Positions 43,001 to 52,112 of a stretch of 64,000 bases of DNA are shown in pieces. The position numbers were made by a program, and so were the translations under genes. Within the stretch, counting starts at the first letter, position 1, and every line of letters starts with the position of its first letter. The notes under the pieces were generated by a model. That model saw only the letters and a program-made list of their open reading frames with translations, was not told where the DNA came from and did no database searches. The stretch is from Methanobacteriota archaeon (GTDB lineage Archaea > Thermoplasmatota > Poseidoniia > Poseidoniales > Poseidoniaceae), in the NCBI GenBank assembly GCA_018659375.1, contig JABJMO010000027.1, forward strand, positions 1 through 64,000, written 5' to 3'.

Positions 43001-44729
43001 ATTCCAAACGGTCAATAGATTCTGAACCAACAATGGCAATCAAAGTATTGGGCGCTAATTCCTTAATTGGGTTTACCGGCAAGGTTGGGTCATCGACATT
43101 TTGTGTGTTATCTCCGGAGAAATTCTTGATAGCAATGATTAGAGATAATCTTGCTGGCACTTCTCCAGGTAGGTTGACCGAGCCAGGGGCTTCTCCAATC
43201 ATGGTGAAAATTGAATTTATTTCCTCTTGGGGCATAGTTCCCGAAGGCAGACCGTGAATCCATACTCTAGCATCTGTTACGTTACCAAAAGACGAATCCC
43301 CTTCTGGCACATTTTCTCGATCTTCAAAGTAATGTAGGTAAACATCTGAACCTTTATCTGAATATATTTCCACAGAATCAAACGAGTTTTCGCCCAAGTT
43401 ATCGTTTCTAATCGTTATGTCTACTTCTTCTGGCAATCTAGTGTCACCCATCTCTGGATGGAATCCTGCATCTAAGTAACTCATTTCAAGAATTGGAGCC
43501 GCTTCACCGCCTCCATCTCCATCGAATCTGATGAACCCAACACCAATCCCGTAGCCACATTTATGCTCATGGCTAGGTGCTTCATTATCGGCAATTGGAT
43601 CGTAATAATTTTCATCTTGACAATTTGTTTGCAGGTTTGACCCTGGAGCATTGGGATTATTTATCTGAACAGAATATGGCGCAGTTATCGATGTTAGTGA
43701 GAATTGACTAGAGTTGATACCACCGAGTACCAAAGATGCGAGGAATGTTACTAAATCTTGGGGAGCTACGTTGAACTCTATCTTTTCTATGCCAACTCCA
43801 AGAGTAAATTCATGTGGAGGTTGAGTAAATCTAGTATCGATGACTATTGCATATGACTCTGATTCATCTAAAGTAATGTCAAACGCTAAACCTTTCATTA
43901 GGCTAATCTCAAGATTTTGTAATGAATCCCATAACGGGTCTGTTTGGTCTATCGCAGATACTTTCCACTGGAAAGTTGGATTAATCCACAGTTTTTGAAC
44001 TATCGGTATTATGCCCCCACTTGTTTCAACATCCCAACCTTCGCCTCGATTAAAGATTCCTTCAATCGTTAAAGCGACTGATAAATCATCTGCTCCATCC
44101 CCGTCAATATCGATGAGGTTGGTGAATAAAAGTATTTGTCCGTTAACAATTAATTCACCGGTGAAGGTACCTTGTTCCCATGCTTCATAGGAAGGACCAT
44201 TATCTCGAGAAGTAAAATTAACATAAACAGCATAAGTATTGACTCCTATTGCTAGAATGTTGTCAAGTCCCAGATTATTTACCGAGAATAAAGTATCAAA
44301 CAGGTTATTTGGAAAGCCATCAGGTTGTGTAGATGCATCCATTAAAAATTCGTAAGGCCTAGGATGATCTGGTTCGAATGATGTCGAATCGCGCATCGTT
44401 ACTCCATCGAGAAATGAGTTAGATATTGCTAATGGGTCTTCTGGCGACAACGTGCGCGCATTGGCATCTACTTGAGCAAGCGAGGCTTCTGCAGAATTTT
44501 GAGCGATTAGAGCCTCACCATTCTCAGTTCTCATGCTCAGGGTTTCCATCAGTGCATCTAGGACATCAAAATCATCTCTAGAGATAGTCGTATCTGCAGC
44601 AACTGGATGAGAAATCGACAACACCATCAATAAAATCAGCATTATTGCTGGTTTTCTTGGGTCGCCAGACTGAGGCAAACCCGGTCTTACCAACCTTAGC
44701 GTGCGCTCATCCATGCCCTTTGGTTGCAT
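40047..44729 (-). CDS. Giant secreted protein (1560 residues), function unknown
   Basis: It starts at the ATG at 44729. An ATG at 44714 is an alternative. A signal peptide is visible (MLILLMVLSISHPVAA, about 25-40). The rest is a long beta-rich polypeptide with repeated short hydrophobic-acidic blocks and a calcium-like loop DIDGDGADD (about 200). Recurrent phrases, such as LPSNISLAFPS, LPDEFTLTLGD, LPSVMSLSAIP and LPSTFKLETTS, suggest many copies of a degenerate strand-turn unit. A C-terminal hydrophobic run (LLVEPVTSLIASTIAML) may anchor it. I recognise no enzymatic motif or known family. It is co-directional and tightly spaced with the single-pass membrane protein downstream. Confidence 0.72.
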   Translation of the reverse strand: MQPKGMDERTLRLVRPGLPQSGDPRKPAIMLILLMVLSISHPVAADTTISRDDFDVLDALMETLSMRTENGEALIAQNSAEASLAQVDANARTLSPEDPLAISNSFLDGVTMRDSTSFEPDHPRPYEFLMDASTQPDGFPNNLFDTLFSVNNLGLDNILAIGVNTYAVYVNFTSRDNGPSYEAWEQGTFTGELIVNGQILLFTNLIDIDGDGADDLSVALTIEGIFNRGEGWDVETSGGIIPIVQKLWINPTFQWKVSAIDQTDPLWDSLQNLEISLMKGLAFDITLDESESYAIVIDTRFTQPPHEFTLGVGIEKIEFNVAPQDLVTFLASLVLGGINSSQFSLTSITAPYSVQINNPNAPGSNLQTNCQDENYYDPIADNEAPSHEHKCGYGIGVGFIRFDGDGGGEAAPILEMSYLDAGFHPEMGDTRLPEEVDITIRNDNLGENSFDSVEIYSDKGSDVYLHYFEDRENVPEGDSSFGNVTDARVWIHGLPSGTMPQEEINSIFTMIGEAPGSVNLPGEVPARLSLIIAIKNFSGDNTQNVDDPTLPVNPIKELAPNTLIAIVGSESIDRLEYKSTFERGGVTTDRSSLEFTIEDIPEVVLVEGSFLIAPTGIDRVNYDNPNLNSIAQIFDNALLSVVQVALDIGDIVNSLPDLIVSTTGSDGGKLHIHCYDQVKGNIAGDPRETAEIGLVELAFSSSDNPVITGQDHILIAEDTNIDLVIGRDGQPIKPLVPVAISIRVTGISSVIQEFDPDTDVRELEITGTSGEPILIGHIKHQDGDQSTATTQSARISNRPDTLKIIQTSNDVTYQASGAIQSITYGGKSPSQQNAIQLNGLPDEFTLTLGDTLGYTGREAIDSIIIQLSNATEARTMDGDHFRFFVNQDTSEASLSLKISDIISLKRYSPQVPDAVGPEGNSIIEMVRSQSSPFYVLLEDESQYDDEFLGMNGRVMLDPLPSNISLAFPSTVDSSGLELPSFDEGEGIESLSFFLGDLVDFGSSVNDLIYDFTKDLVGTEGDEEDFSLGVDLLTGEAFNLTVDVRKGNNGLDEPIWSHGIGMNAKEASVLNFNLSRLPSLTQSDIQSANEILDDYKIDKTEEGLALDILTRSDITQADMLISVLEDGTIYDFERNLLNETLLEEQGITFEFRRSWHNRLWLPQLPAGEISLEYDFRMIGDIPQYEFELFLGQWKPLREQISIVINGLQGTDMDLVIDGLDTTKPNDVSANAVFFTQDDLIVPRFNVIMTYDFGSNLDSVHATFIDRIEDTRVEALIIDVAQSMEFSATIGDIFNISMNVPEQFRTQGKFSAEKLMIQQMRYIDGFWWPATTFMRNLPSVMSLSAIPANDFDIRKDTSFQGMMTLDYSSNGDDLDLYLEASGRAVDFRGDVLMIAQGLPSTFKLETTSDWGMRVASSGEGVESLYMKQTNIPVQPGVMVNRLELVGEDLKSATIKVKRGPYEYPVIILEDITSGRIVASSQVTSQPGYYVDFFGDTKFDGRAVMLDTQFTGIIPVSSSLGVNGMVSDLSLIGTLTGGNVETRHVLLVEPVTSLIASTIAMLG

Positions 44730-44787
44730 TCAACCTACGATAAACTATCCCCTCTATGTTCGTTCAATGAGCCAAACGAGAGGTGTT

Positions 44788-47307
44788 TTATTCAAACCGC
44801 AATTTGAAATCTTTGCTACAGGAAGGACATGCCACAATTGCTTCGTCTACATCAGGAATGCGAATCTTAAACGAAAAATCACATAGTGGGCAACTTACTT
44901 GCTTAATTGTTTCATCAATTACCATTGATTCGATTTGATTATCAGATTTGGCGACTTCAGGAACTTTGTTGATTTGATTATCAGACTTGGCGACTTCAGG
45001 AACTTTGTTGATTTGATTCTTCACTTGGAAAGGCAATTCAATGCCACCACTTACCACTTCTGTCACCTTGACAACGGCATCTGATTCGGTTACAGAAGCA
45101 ATAATTTCTTGATTTTCCTCCTCTTCAAACATTGCCAGTGCGTCAGAAGCAGCAGTATGTGTGGCAGCGTTGTATTGTGGTTGAGGAGTAGGTACAACGG
45201 CTGGAGCGTAGGTATTTGCTGGGGGGGCAAATGCTGAGCCGGTGTTAGACTGAGTTTGTTCATTACCCCCATATATCGACTGATATTCTGCTTGGTGCAT
45301 TTGTTCTTGTTGAAATTCTTTTGTTGTAAATTGAACGTCGGAGTCAAGACCGGCTATTTGGGGAGCATCGGCAAATATTGGGATTTTTGTTTTCTGTTTT
45401 ACCATCGAAATATGTTGTTTAGCCTCCTCCTCTGACAAACCCCTTCCTTGAAGTAATTGTACGGCAATTCCGGTTTGCCATCTTCGAAAACCAATCATCG
45501 AAACCGCCATAACAACGACAAAGGCAAATAACGATATTACGACTATGCCAAACATACTTGTTGGCTCTGTAGCACTGGCGACCTTAACTGAAAATGCATG
45601 AGAGTCAGAATTGCCAGATTGGTCAAATACTGTCACTACTATGTCTTTTGTGCCACTATTAGCAAAGCTAATTTCCACATCTGAACCAACAAAATCAGGG
45701 TCATCTGTGGCATCTCCATTGCCATCACTATCAAACGATGGATCGAGATCCCAATAATATTGTAATTGATAGGATTGATCATAAGCGTCAATGGCTAAAA
45801 TGCTAAAAGTTAGTGAATCATCTTCGTCAATAGTGGTCGGCAACTGACTCTTTAATTCAGCATTTAGTACAGGTATTGAAGAATCATCAACCACAATGTT
45901 AGCAGATGTTTGGCCAATGTTCCCTGAAACGTCAGTTACAGTTAGATTCACGACATAAGTTCCAATATTTGGCCATGTTATTGACGCCGAATTGTTAGTA
46001 TTGGAAAATACGCCACCCCACTCCCATAAACAGCCAGCAATCTCACCGTCATCAAAACTAGAACTACAACTAAATGCAGTAGGTGTGTTAATTCCAGTCT
46101 TTAATCCACCACTAAACGATTCTGCGCTGCTGGTTATTTGTGCAATTGGATTAGCAATATCAGATACGGTTGCTGAAAAGTTCGTTGTTGCAATCTGTCC
46201 TGATTTTGAGATTAATGTCAAGGTTATTTCTTTGGTTCCAATCGTATTCCATACTGCTTCTACTTGGAAACCTTGGCCGTCTTGATCGTTGATGAAAATA
46301 CCGTCACCATCTTCATCAACTGCTGAATTAAAATCCCAAGAAAGGGTGTCAATTTGTCCAAGTCTGTTTGGTGAATTATTTGCATCTAATGATAATGCAA
46401 CTCCGATAGAAGTTTGTCCATTACTAGTCGAAGTGATTATTGGATTCACCACTGGGGCTAGTTCCATTCTAACACTGATTCTTACGTCACTATCTCCAGC
46501 TCCTCCACCTACTGGATTGTTGGTGTTGTCCACTATTAGCAATAACTCTTGACCGTCTAATTCTTGAGGAACAGTCCAAGTGTCAGAGTCAGAATCACTA
46601 ATTGATTGTAAGTCTATTTCTGGAATAAATAATTGGCCAATACCTTGTGAAATGTACAAGTCATGCATTGCTCTAGTCTGCAAATAAACATCTGCTTGAC
46701 CTTCCAGTGGCCATGCTGTCACAACCATTGTCGTGCCAGCATCTAAACGAAGAGCGTCACCTAATAGCAAAGTTGCGTAGTTATCACTGGCGACTGCTAC
46801 AACGTCATGGAAAGGAGTCCAGTACGATTCCTCGATTTTGTCAAAAGTGATACCGATTTGGCTTTGTGAACCGCCCAGATCACCTTGACCATTGTCACCA
46901 TCATGATCGAGATTATCTAACACCATATACCATGTTTTAGGATTGATCGATGCTGGAACTTTCCAGTGGAAACTATAGCCACCTAGAGCGTCTTCAGTTG
47001 AGATTATCTGGTTAAATTGTGTCCGATAGGATTGCCCCGCATCATAAGTTAAGATTTGATTTTGATCGAAGAATAACAAATCGATACCATCACTGATAAT
47101 CGATATACTGACATCATAAACATCACCTGGTTGAAGTGCTCCAAGATCGACTTTTACACACACTCCATCATCTACAGTCACCGTATTCAAAATATTACCA
47201 ATTTGACGATCTAAGCAATTGGGCGCATCTCGACCTGAGGGCTGGGCTATTACTGCTGGTGCAAGTAAAATTACTACCAACATCATAGCAATAGTAGCAC
47301 AACGCAT
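44788..47307 (-). CDS. PKD-type surface protein with TM helix, tandem repeat and C-terminal zinc finger
   Basis: The product is 839 residues from the ATG at 47307, which places the signal peptide (MRCATIAMMLVVILLAPAVIA) at the N-terminus. A GTG at 47376 would overlap the RNase Z gene. PKD-like domains are seen around 320-540 (e.g. SIGVALSLDANNSPNRLGQIDTLSWDFN; GTYVVNLTVTDVSGNIGQTS; WDLDPSFDSDGNGDATDD). A TM helix spans about 582-604, followed by a SHOCT-like segment (LLQGRGLSEEEAKQHISMVKQ), a Gln/Pro/Ala-rich linker, a perfect 13-residue tandem repeat and a C-x2-C-x17-C-x2-C zinc motif at the end. It shares the external adhesin plus internal zinc-ribbon architecture with other proteins in this window. 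Confidence 0.78.
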   Translation of the reverse strand: MRCATIAMMLVVILLAPAVIAQPSGRDAPNCLDRQIGNILNTVTVDDGVCVKVDLGALQPGDVYDVSISIISDGIDLLFFDQNQILTYDAGQSYRTQFNQIISTEDALGGYSFHWKVPASINPKTWYMVLDNLDHDGDNGQGDLGGSQSQIGITFDKIEESYWTPFHDVVAVASDNYATLLLGDALRLDAGTTMVVTAWPLEGQADVYLQTRAMHDLYISQGIGQLFIPEIDLQSISDSDSDTWTVPQELDGQELLLIVDNTNNPVGGGAGDSDVRISVRMELAPVVNPIITSTSNGQTSIGVALSLDANNSPNRLGQIDTLSWDFNSAVDEDGDGIFINDQDGQGFQVEAVWNTIGTKEITLTLISKSGQIATTNFSATVSDIANPIAQITSSAESFSGGLKTGINTPTAFSCSSSFDDGEIAGCLWEWGGVFSNTNNSASITWPNIGTYVVNLTVTDVSGNIGQTSANIVVDDSSIPVLNAELKSQLPTTIDEDDSLTFSILAIDAYDQSYQLQYYWDLDPSFDSDGNGDATDDPDFVGSDVEISFANSGTKDIVVTVFDQSGNSDSHAFSVKVASATEPTSMFGIVVISLFAFVVVMAVSMIGFRRWQTGIAVQLLQGRGLSEEEAKQHISMVKQKTKIPIFADAPQIAGLDSDVQFTTKEFQQEQMHQAEYQSIYGGNEQTQSNTGSAFAPPANTYAPAVVPTPQPQYNAATHTAASDALAMFEEEENQEIIASVTESDAVVKVTEVVSGGIELPFQVKNQINKVPEVAKSDNQINKVPEVAKSDNQIESMVIDETIKQVSCPLCDFSFKIRIPDVDEAIVACPSCSKDFKLRFE
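44932..45018. repeat. 39-bp in-frame tandem repeat
   Basis: Two 39-bp copies start at 44932 and 44971 and differ by one base (agatttgg / agacttgg). The first 9 bp of a third copy follow at 45010. The unit encodes the 13-residue repeat NQINKVPEVAKSD in the cytosolic linker of the PKD-type surface protein. Near-identity implies a recent slippage duplication. Confidence 0.9.
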
Positions 47308-47353
47308 ATCGCGCTGTATGGTGACATACACTTGAAATGAACGCTTTAATGAA

Positions 47354-48481
47354 TCAGCGACTCCAGCCGTTATCACGCCAATAAAGATGAGTTGTTAAAC
47401 CATCATCACCGATAAGTAAACGGTCACCATCCCAAGCCGCAGTGACTTGAATATTAGTATTAGACAAAACTTCTTTGGCTTCCTCGATGGAATCATTTGG
47501 AACTTTTATACGAGCCCCATAATGCGTCAAAACAAGATGTTGCGCATTGCATTTAACCGCAGTTCTTGCTGCCCCAGCTGCCGTACTGTGCAAATAATCC
47601 TCAGCACGCTGGCTCCAATCGTTGAGAAAGGTAGCTTCATGAATAAGTAAATTGCATTCAGATAATTGTACAATACCTAGCGCCATTTCAGAGGTATCAC
47701 CAGAAATCACAACTGAAATGGATTGGAGATTAGTACCCCTAAATTGCTTGGCATGTAGAGTTTCTCCGTTATGTAAAATATCGTCTCCAGCGGCTAATTG
47801 AGCCCGTTGTTCATCATCTAGGCCTAATTCAATGGCCCTCATCCGATCAAATTTACCCGGTTTTTCTTTAGTTGAGAATTTCCATGCACATGATGGAATG
47901 GTATGTAGCGTGGATAAAGCATCGATACGATTGTTTCGCCAGCCTTCTGGTTGGGGCTGGTTAGGCAACTGGATTACCTTACCAGTACTCGTATCAAATT
48001 CTAACCACCTGTCGCCCGCCACATCACCAAGAACCCACCTTACTTGATAGCCTAAATTTTCACTAGTGCCGCCTAATTTGTGCCAGAATTGAAACTGTAG
48101 AGATAAGTCTGAGTGCGGTGCATCATCCGGCATGGTAGTATTTTCTAACAATGAGTCTACAACCTTACCTGAAGTAGGACCAATTATCAGTAAGGGTTGA
48201 TTTCTGTTATCAAGCGACATTGACTGTAACCAAGGCAAAACTCCCCAAGTGTGGTCTAGATGTCCATGGGTAAGACACAGTGCACTCACTTTACTTGATT
48301 TCAGATGATAAGCCTCGAGATTTTTCATGCGCTTTCGTTGGGTTGAAAACCGGCTCTGAAAACCTTCACCAGCATCTACAACAACAATCCCCTCATCACA
48401 AGAAATTAAACTACCACTTACCTGACGAATATTAGTTGGTCGTGCAGATGACGTACCTAAAACATGAACTTCCAAACCCAT
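47354..48481 (-). CDS. rnz: Ribonuclease Z-like metallo-beta-lactamase
   Basis: The product is 375 residues. It has the N-terminal LGTSSARPT strand, DAGEG (37-41), the zinc motif H72-x-H74-x-D76-H77 (THGHLDH), ISGDTS, IHEATF and a final LVLTHYGARI, all in RNase Z order. The enzyme removes 3' trailers from pre-tRNA. An inserted segment of about 40-50 residues around 130-190 (WRNNRIDALSTLHTIPSCAWKFS) makes it longer than the typical about 310-residue archaeal RNase Z. The adjacent PRC-barrel gene lies 9 nt upstream on the same strand, so both form an operon. Confidence 0.88.
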   Translation of the reverse strand: MGLEVHVLGTSSARPTNIRQVSGSLISCDEGIVVVDAGEGFQSRFSTQRKRMKNLEAYHLKSSKVSALCLTHGHLDHTWGVLPWLQSMSLDNRNQPLLIIGPTSGKVVDSLLENTTMPDDAPHSDLSLQFQFWHKLGGTSENLGYQVRWVLGDVAGDRWLEFDTSTGKVIQLPNQPQPEGWRNNRIDALSTLHTIPSCAWKFSTKEKPGKFDRMRAIELGLDDEQRAQLAAGDDILHNGETLHAKQFRGTNLQSISVVISGDTSEMALGIVQLSECNLLIHEATFLNDWSQRAEDYLHSTAAGAARTAVKCNAQHLVLTHYGARIKVPNDSIEEAKEVLSNTNIQVTAAWDGDRLLIGDDGLTTHLYWRDNGWSR

Positions 48482-48490
48482 CTAATAGCC

Positions 48491-48751
48491 TCATTTGCTC
48501 ATTGGTATGGGAGTTGGGGGGAACCAGCGAAGTAGGACGATGTCATTTACACCACGAACCCAGCGCCATGGAATTGCAACATTTATCCCGGCTTCTACTA
48601 ATTCATGGTCAGTCTCCTTGACAAATAGGTGCGTGCATTTGATACCATCGGTATCGATTACCACATCATAGACAATGCCAAGTTTCTGTCCAGTCGGCAA
48701 GTAGACCTCCATACCTGCCAATCGAGAAACATTGTCTTCGCCCTGCGTCAT
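48491..48751 (-). CDS. PRC-barrel domain protein
   Basis: The product is 86 residues from the ATG at 48751. The frame extends to 48796. The single PRC-barrel fold is visible as VSRLAGMEVYLPTGQKLGIVYDVVID and the closing INVAIPWRWVRGVNDIVLL. Archaeal stand-alone PRC-barrel proteins are linked to RNA metabolism and, in some lineages, to cell division (CdpB). Its operon partner is RNase Z, which favours an RNA-related role, but this is inference. Confidence 0.8.
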   Translation of the reverse strand: MTQGEDNVSRLAGMEVYLPTGQKLGIVYDVVIDTDGIKCTHLFVKETDHELVEAGINVAIPWRWVRGVNDIVLLRWFPPTPIPMSK

Positions 48752-48865
48752 GATGTGAACCAACCAGCCCTGTAGGCACCACAAAATAAAGAACACCGCA
48801 AACTTTTGATGAAATAATCAATTTGCTGGGATGTGGAATTTTTCAAGTACTGCGTAGTGACAAAT

Positions 48866-48875
48866 CATTATTAAG
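48866..48875 (+). promoter_or_regulatory. Candidate TATA box of hemH
   Basis: CATTATTAAG is centred about 26 nt upstream of the hemH ATG at 48896, consistent with a leaderless transcript separate from the minus-strand heme operon. Confidence 0.4.
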
Positions 48876-48895
48876 AAAGGTTCGATGCAAAAAGT

Positions 48896-49927
48896 ATGTC
48901 CAAGAAAGGTGTCTTGCTTATCAATGTTGGAACACCCGACGAGCCGACGGTAAAATCTGTTAGAGATTATCTTAGAGAATTCCTTCTCGACCCTGATGTT
49001 ATTGATGCACCATACCTAGTCCGTCAGTTTCTAGTAAGAGGTATCATATTGAGGGTGAGACCAAAGAAAATCGCCCCATTGTATCAAAAAATATGGATGG
49101 AAGATGGCTCTCCATTAAGAGTATACTCTCACCGAATTACTAAATCATTGAATTCAACCAATGACCAAATTGAATTTGAATTTGCCATGCGTTATGGCAA
49201 CCCCAGTATTCTGCATGGTTTAGAAAAATTACAATCTAAAGGTGTTGATGAATTGTTATTATTGCCAATGTTCCCACACTATGCTCAAGCAACTACTCAG
49301 TCCGCATTAAAGCATACTTATAAACAACTCAAAAAGATGAATTGGCAACCAAATATATTAGAAATGGGCCATTTTGAAACCGATGAAGAATATGTAGTAC
49401 CCCTAGCAAAATCAATAGAAGCTGGATTACAAAAGGATACTCACTTATTATTTTCTTACCATGGTCTGCCAGTTTCCCACGTCAAACGAATAGACAAATC
49501 TAAGAATCACTGTCAGAAAGTAAATGATTGTTGCTCAATTGCCAGCGAAGCTAATTCACTTTGTTATGGCCATCATTGCATGAAAACTACCCAGACCGTT
49601 GTTGGATTATTGGGCCTAAAACCCGATCAATGGTCACTTAGTTTCCAAAGTCGCCTTGGGCCAGTGAAATGGTTAGAGCCCTCGACTTTGGACAAGGTTG
49701 CCGAACTTGTTGAACAAGGTGTCAAGAAATTGGCTATAGTTGCCCCTGCATTCTTGGCCGACGGACTCGAGACCTTGGAAGAACTAGATATTGGAATTAG
49801 AGAACACTTCATTAGTTTGGGTGGAGAAGAACTAACAGTTATCAAATGCCTAAATGATAACGAAGACTGGATAGAGGGACTTGGTAATTTAATCAATAAA
49901 AAGTTCCAAGCAGTAGTTAGTGCTTAG
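48896..49927 (+). CDS. hemH: Ferrochelatase
   Basis: The product is 343 residues. It has GVLLINVGTPDEP, the MRYGNPSI block, the metal-binding His motif FSYHGLPVSH and FQSRLGPVKWLEPST, all diagnostic of protoporphyrin ferrochelatase. A Cys-rich stretch (CQKVNDCCSIASEANSLC, about 203-220) lies in the region equivalent to bacterial CxxT, with more Cys than usual. The enzyme inserts Fe2+ into protoporphyrin IX, or into coproporphyrin III in the coproporphyrin branch. With HemF and HemY present here, the protoporphyrin route is more likely. It is convergent with the heme operon. Its TAG shares bases with the hemY TAA (TTAG, 4-nt overlap). Confidence 0.95.
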   Translation: MSKKGVLLINVGTPDEPTVKSVRDYLREFLLDPDVIDAPYLVRQFLVRGIILRVRPKKIAPLYQKIWMEDGSPLRVYSHRITKSLNSTNDQIEFEFAMRYGNPSILHGLEKLQSKGVDELLLLPMFPHYAQATTQSALKHTYKQLKKMNWQPNILEMGHFETDEEYVVPLAKSIEAGLQKDTHLLFSYHGLPVSHVKRIDKSKNHCQKVNDCCSIASEANSLCYGHHCMKTTQTVVGLLGLKPDQWSLSFQSRLGPVKWLEPSTLDKVAELVEQGVKKLAIVAPAFLADGLETLEELDIGIREHFISLGGEELTVIKCLNDNEDWIEGLGNLINKKFQAVVSA

Positions 49928-51180
49928 AATAATTCTGCAACACGCTCTGCTTCATCAACAACGTGAGTAATAGAAACCCCACTGACTGCCCAACCAACCA
50001 TAGTAAAATCAGGCGACATAACAGAAGTTTTTGACATATATCCTGGTTTGTAACGAGGTATTTGTCGCTCACCTATCTTGGTAAACAAGACAGGCTTTTC
50101 AGCTAGTAATTCCTCAGCACAGGCAAGCACCGATGAATCGTCCTTATCCCATCGACTATGTGGCACCATCAATCTAAACAAACGATATCCAGCAGGGCTA
50201 CGCTTCGATTGATGAATATCACTCTCATGTAAAATCCCACTTATTGGTAGTGATTTATTGGGGATTAGTGTGCCGTAGCCTAGTTTCACATCAGAGACTT
50301 GTTGGCTCTCATAACCTATGGCAAAAATAGACAATTCGGTGCTCTCAAAGTCTTCTTGCAAACCTGGTGCTGACCAAATAACCGAACTAATTGGAACATT
50401 ATTTTCGGCAGCTACCGACTTAGGAGATTGAGCATTATAATTGAGCATTATTTCTACATTAGGCATGCTTTGAAGACGTTCAATAAGGCCTTTCGTCAAT
50501 GTTATCATACCGCCTTCTAGCGAGGCGATTGTCCCTTTTTTGGGAGTGAATAGTGGGTATGACTTGGCAACTAGTGAGGCAAGTTTTGACTTTTTAATCG
50601 GAGGATTATCGCCAAATTTTGTCGCAGAGGGCATCAAAAAATCCGCATCAACATTTGATGCGGTATCATTGACAATACCCAAGGTTAACGCATCAGCAAT
50701 CTGCTTATTGGGTATCAAGTCAGCAACTGAATAACCACCATTTCTAACTAACTTGAGCGCTTTTCTTAGTTTGAACGGACCGATTTTCAGTAACGAAAAA
50801 ATGGATAACTTGTGCGGTTTATTACCTAGCAGAATCCATCTAGATTTGGCTTTTGGATTTGAGGTTTGAAATTTACTAGATAGTTGTAAATCATCAATTA
50901 ATCGCCAAAATGCTGGATGGGGGCGAGTCGCATTAACCGCTAGGTCACAAATCCACTCCTCCTCTTGCCATGTTCCAATTACTCCACCAAGTTCAGCTGA
51001 TTTTTCAACTAATAAAATTGGCAACTCAGGGCGTTTTTCTGCGATACGCAACGCACAACAAAGGCCCGATAAACCACCACCAACAATTACCAATTTCTCG
51101 GCTTTGGGCAAATCTGAATTCGCTAGTAGGGGGCGTCGCATTTCATCGCCATGACGAATCCAGTTTTGCAAACCTGCCAT
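49924..51180 (-). CDS. hemY: Protoporphyrinogen oxidase, HemY-type flavoprotein
   Basis: The product is 418 residues. An N-terminal dinucleotide fold VIVGGGLSGLCCALRIAE (31-48) is followed by EKSAELGGVIGTW, the amine-oxidase type GSLEGGM-like SLEGGMITLTKGL and a C-terminal FAD segment (RYKPGYMS, then MVGWAVSGVSITHVVDEAERVA). It uses oxygen to oxidise protoporphyrinogen IX. It is somewhat shorter than the about 470-residue family average and its sequence is divergent, so coproporphyrinogen oxidase activity (HgoX/CgoX type) cannot be excluded. It is the last gene of the hem operon, 14 nt after hemF. Confidence 0.85.
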   Translation of the reverse strand: MAGLQNWIRHGDEMRRPLLANSDLPKAEKLVIVGGGLSGLCCALRIAEKRPELPILLVEKSAELGGVIGTWQEEEWICDLAVNATRPHPAFWRLIDDLQLSSKFQTSNPKAKSRWILLGNKPHKLSIFSLLKIGPFKLRKALKLVRNGGYSVADLIPNKQIADALTLGIVNDTASNVDADFLMPSATKFGDNPPIKKSKLASLVAKSYPLFTPKKGTIASLEGGMITLTKGLIERLQSMPNVEIMLNYNAQSPKSVAAENNVPISSVIWSAPGLQEDFESTELSIFAIGYESQQVSDVKLGYGTLIPNKSLPISGILHESDIHQSKRSPAGYRLFRLMVPHSRWDKDDSSVLACAEELLAEKPVLFTKIGERQIPRYKPGYMSKTSVMSPDFTMVGWAVSGVSITHVVDEAERVAELF

Positions 51181-51194
51181 GATAACATCTCATT

Positions 51195-52112
51195 TTACTG
51201 GCCTAACCAATCCTTGGGAGTACGCAAGTATTGCAATAATCTATCCTCTTCACTACCCTCTTCAACTTCGTGACAATATTCCCATCTCGCTGTTAGTGGC
51301 AGGGACATCAAAATGCTCTCAATCCTGCCATTAGTGGTCAAACCAAATGTAGTTCCACGATCATATACTAGGTTAAATTCAACATATCTACCTCGGCGAA
51401 TCTGCTGCCATTGTTTGTGTTCTTCGCGATATGGTAAATCCTTACGGCGCGTCAATATTGGAATATATGATTCTAGGAATGATTCTGCACAATCGGTAAC
51501 AAAGTCAAAACAGTCTTCTCTGCTAGCTTTATTGATGTCATCAAAAAATAAACCACCAAGACCTCTTCTTTCTCCACGATGCTTGATATGAAAATAATCA
51601 TCACACCATTGCTTGAAATGGTCATAATCTGCAACATCATGACGGTCGCAAGAATCTTTGAGTATTTGGTGAAAGTGAATTGCATCTTCTTCAAACAAAT
51701 AACTTGGAGTCAAATCCGCTCCCCCACCAAACCACCAGCTACCTGGCTTATTGCCATCTCCCCGCTCAAAGTATCGATAATTGGCATGAACTGTTGGCGC
51801 CATTGGGTTTAATGGATGCAACACTAGGCTTATTCCTGTAGCAAAAAAGTCCAAATCAGCGCCTTTTAATTCATGACCGCCGCCCATACTTTTAGCCGCT
51901 TGAGGGCTTAACGTACCGTGCACAATACTGACATTGACACCTGCCTTCTCAAACACTTTACCGCCTGAGAAAACTCGGCTTCTTCCACCACCGCCTTCTT
52001 CTCTAGTCCACTCATCTTCGCGGTAATCAACGCCGTCAATTTCTCTTAACACCAAGCAAATCTCGTCTTGTATGCGATGTACCATTTCGGCCATTTTCTG
52101 ACGCATGCTCAT
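51195..52112 (-). CDS. hemF: Oxygen-dependent coproporphyrinogen III oxidase
   Basis: The product is 305 residues, the normal family length. Signature blocks include the GGGGRSRVF segment, [52 protein letters not shown] and [19 protein letters not shown]. The enzyme uses O2 to decarboxylate two propionates of coproporphyrinogen III. The ATG overlaps the hemE stop as ATGA. HemF is rare in archaea, where most known heme makers use the siroheme-dependent route. Confidence 0.97.
   Translation of the reverse strand: MSMRQKMAEMVHRIQDEICLVLREIDGVDYREDEWTREEGGGGRSRVFSGGKVFEKAGVNVSIVHGTLSPQAAKSMGGGHELKGADLDFFATGISLVLHPLNPMAPTVHANYRYFERGDGNKPGSWWFGGGADLTPSYLFEEDAIHFHQILKDSCDRHDVADYDHFKQWCDDYFHIKHRGERRGLGGLFFDDINKASREDCFDFVTDCAESFLESYIPILTRRKDLPYREEHKQWQQIRRGRYVEFNLVYDRGTTFGLTTNGRIESILMSLPLTARWEYCHEVEEGSEEDRLLQYLRTPKDWLGQ

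Noticed and set aside
44932-45018. Short repeated units as a CRISPR array
   Set aside because: The copies are directly tandem without spacers and in frame inside a coding sequence.
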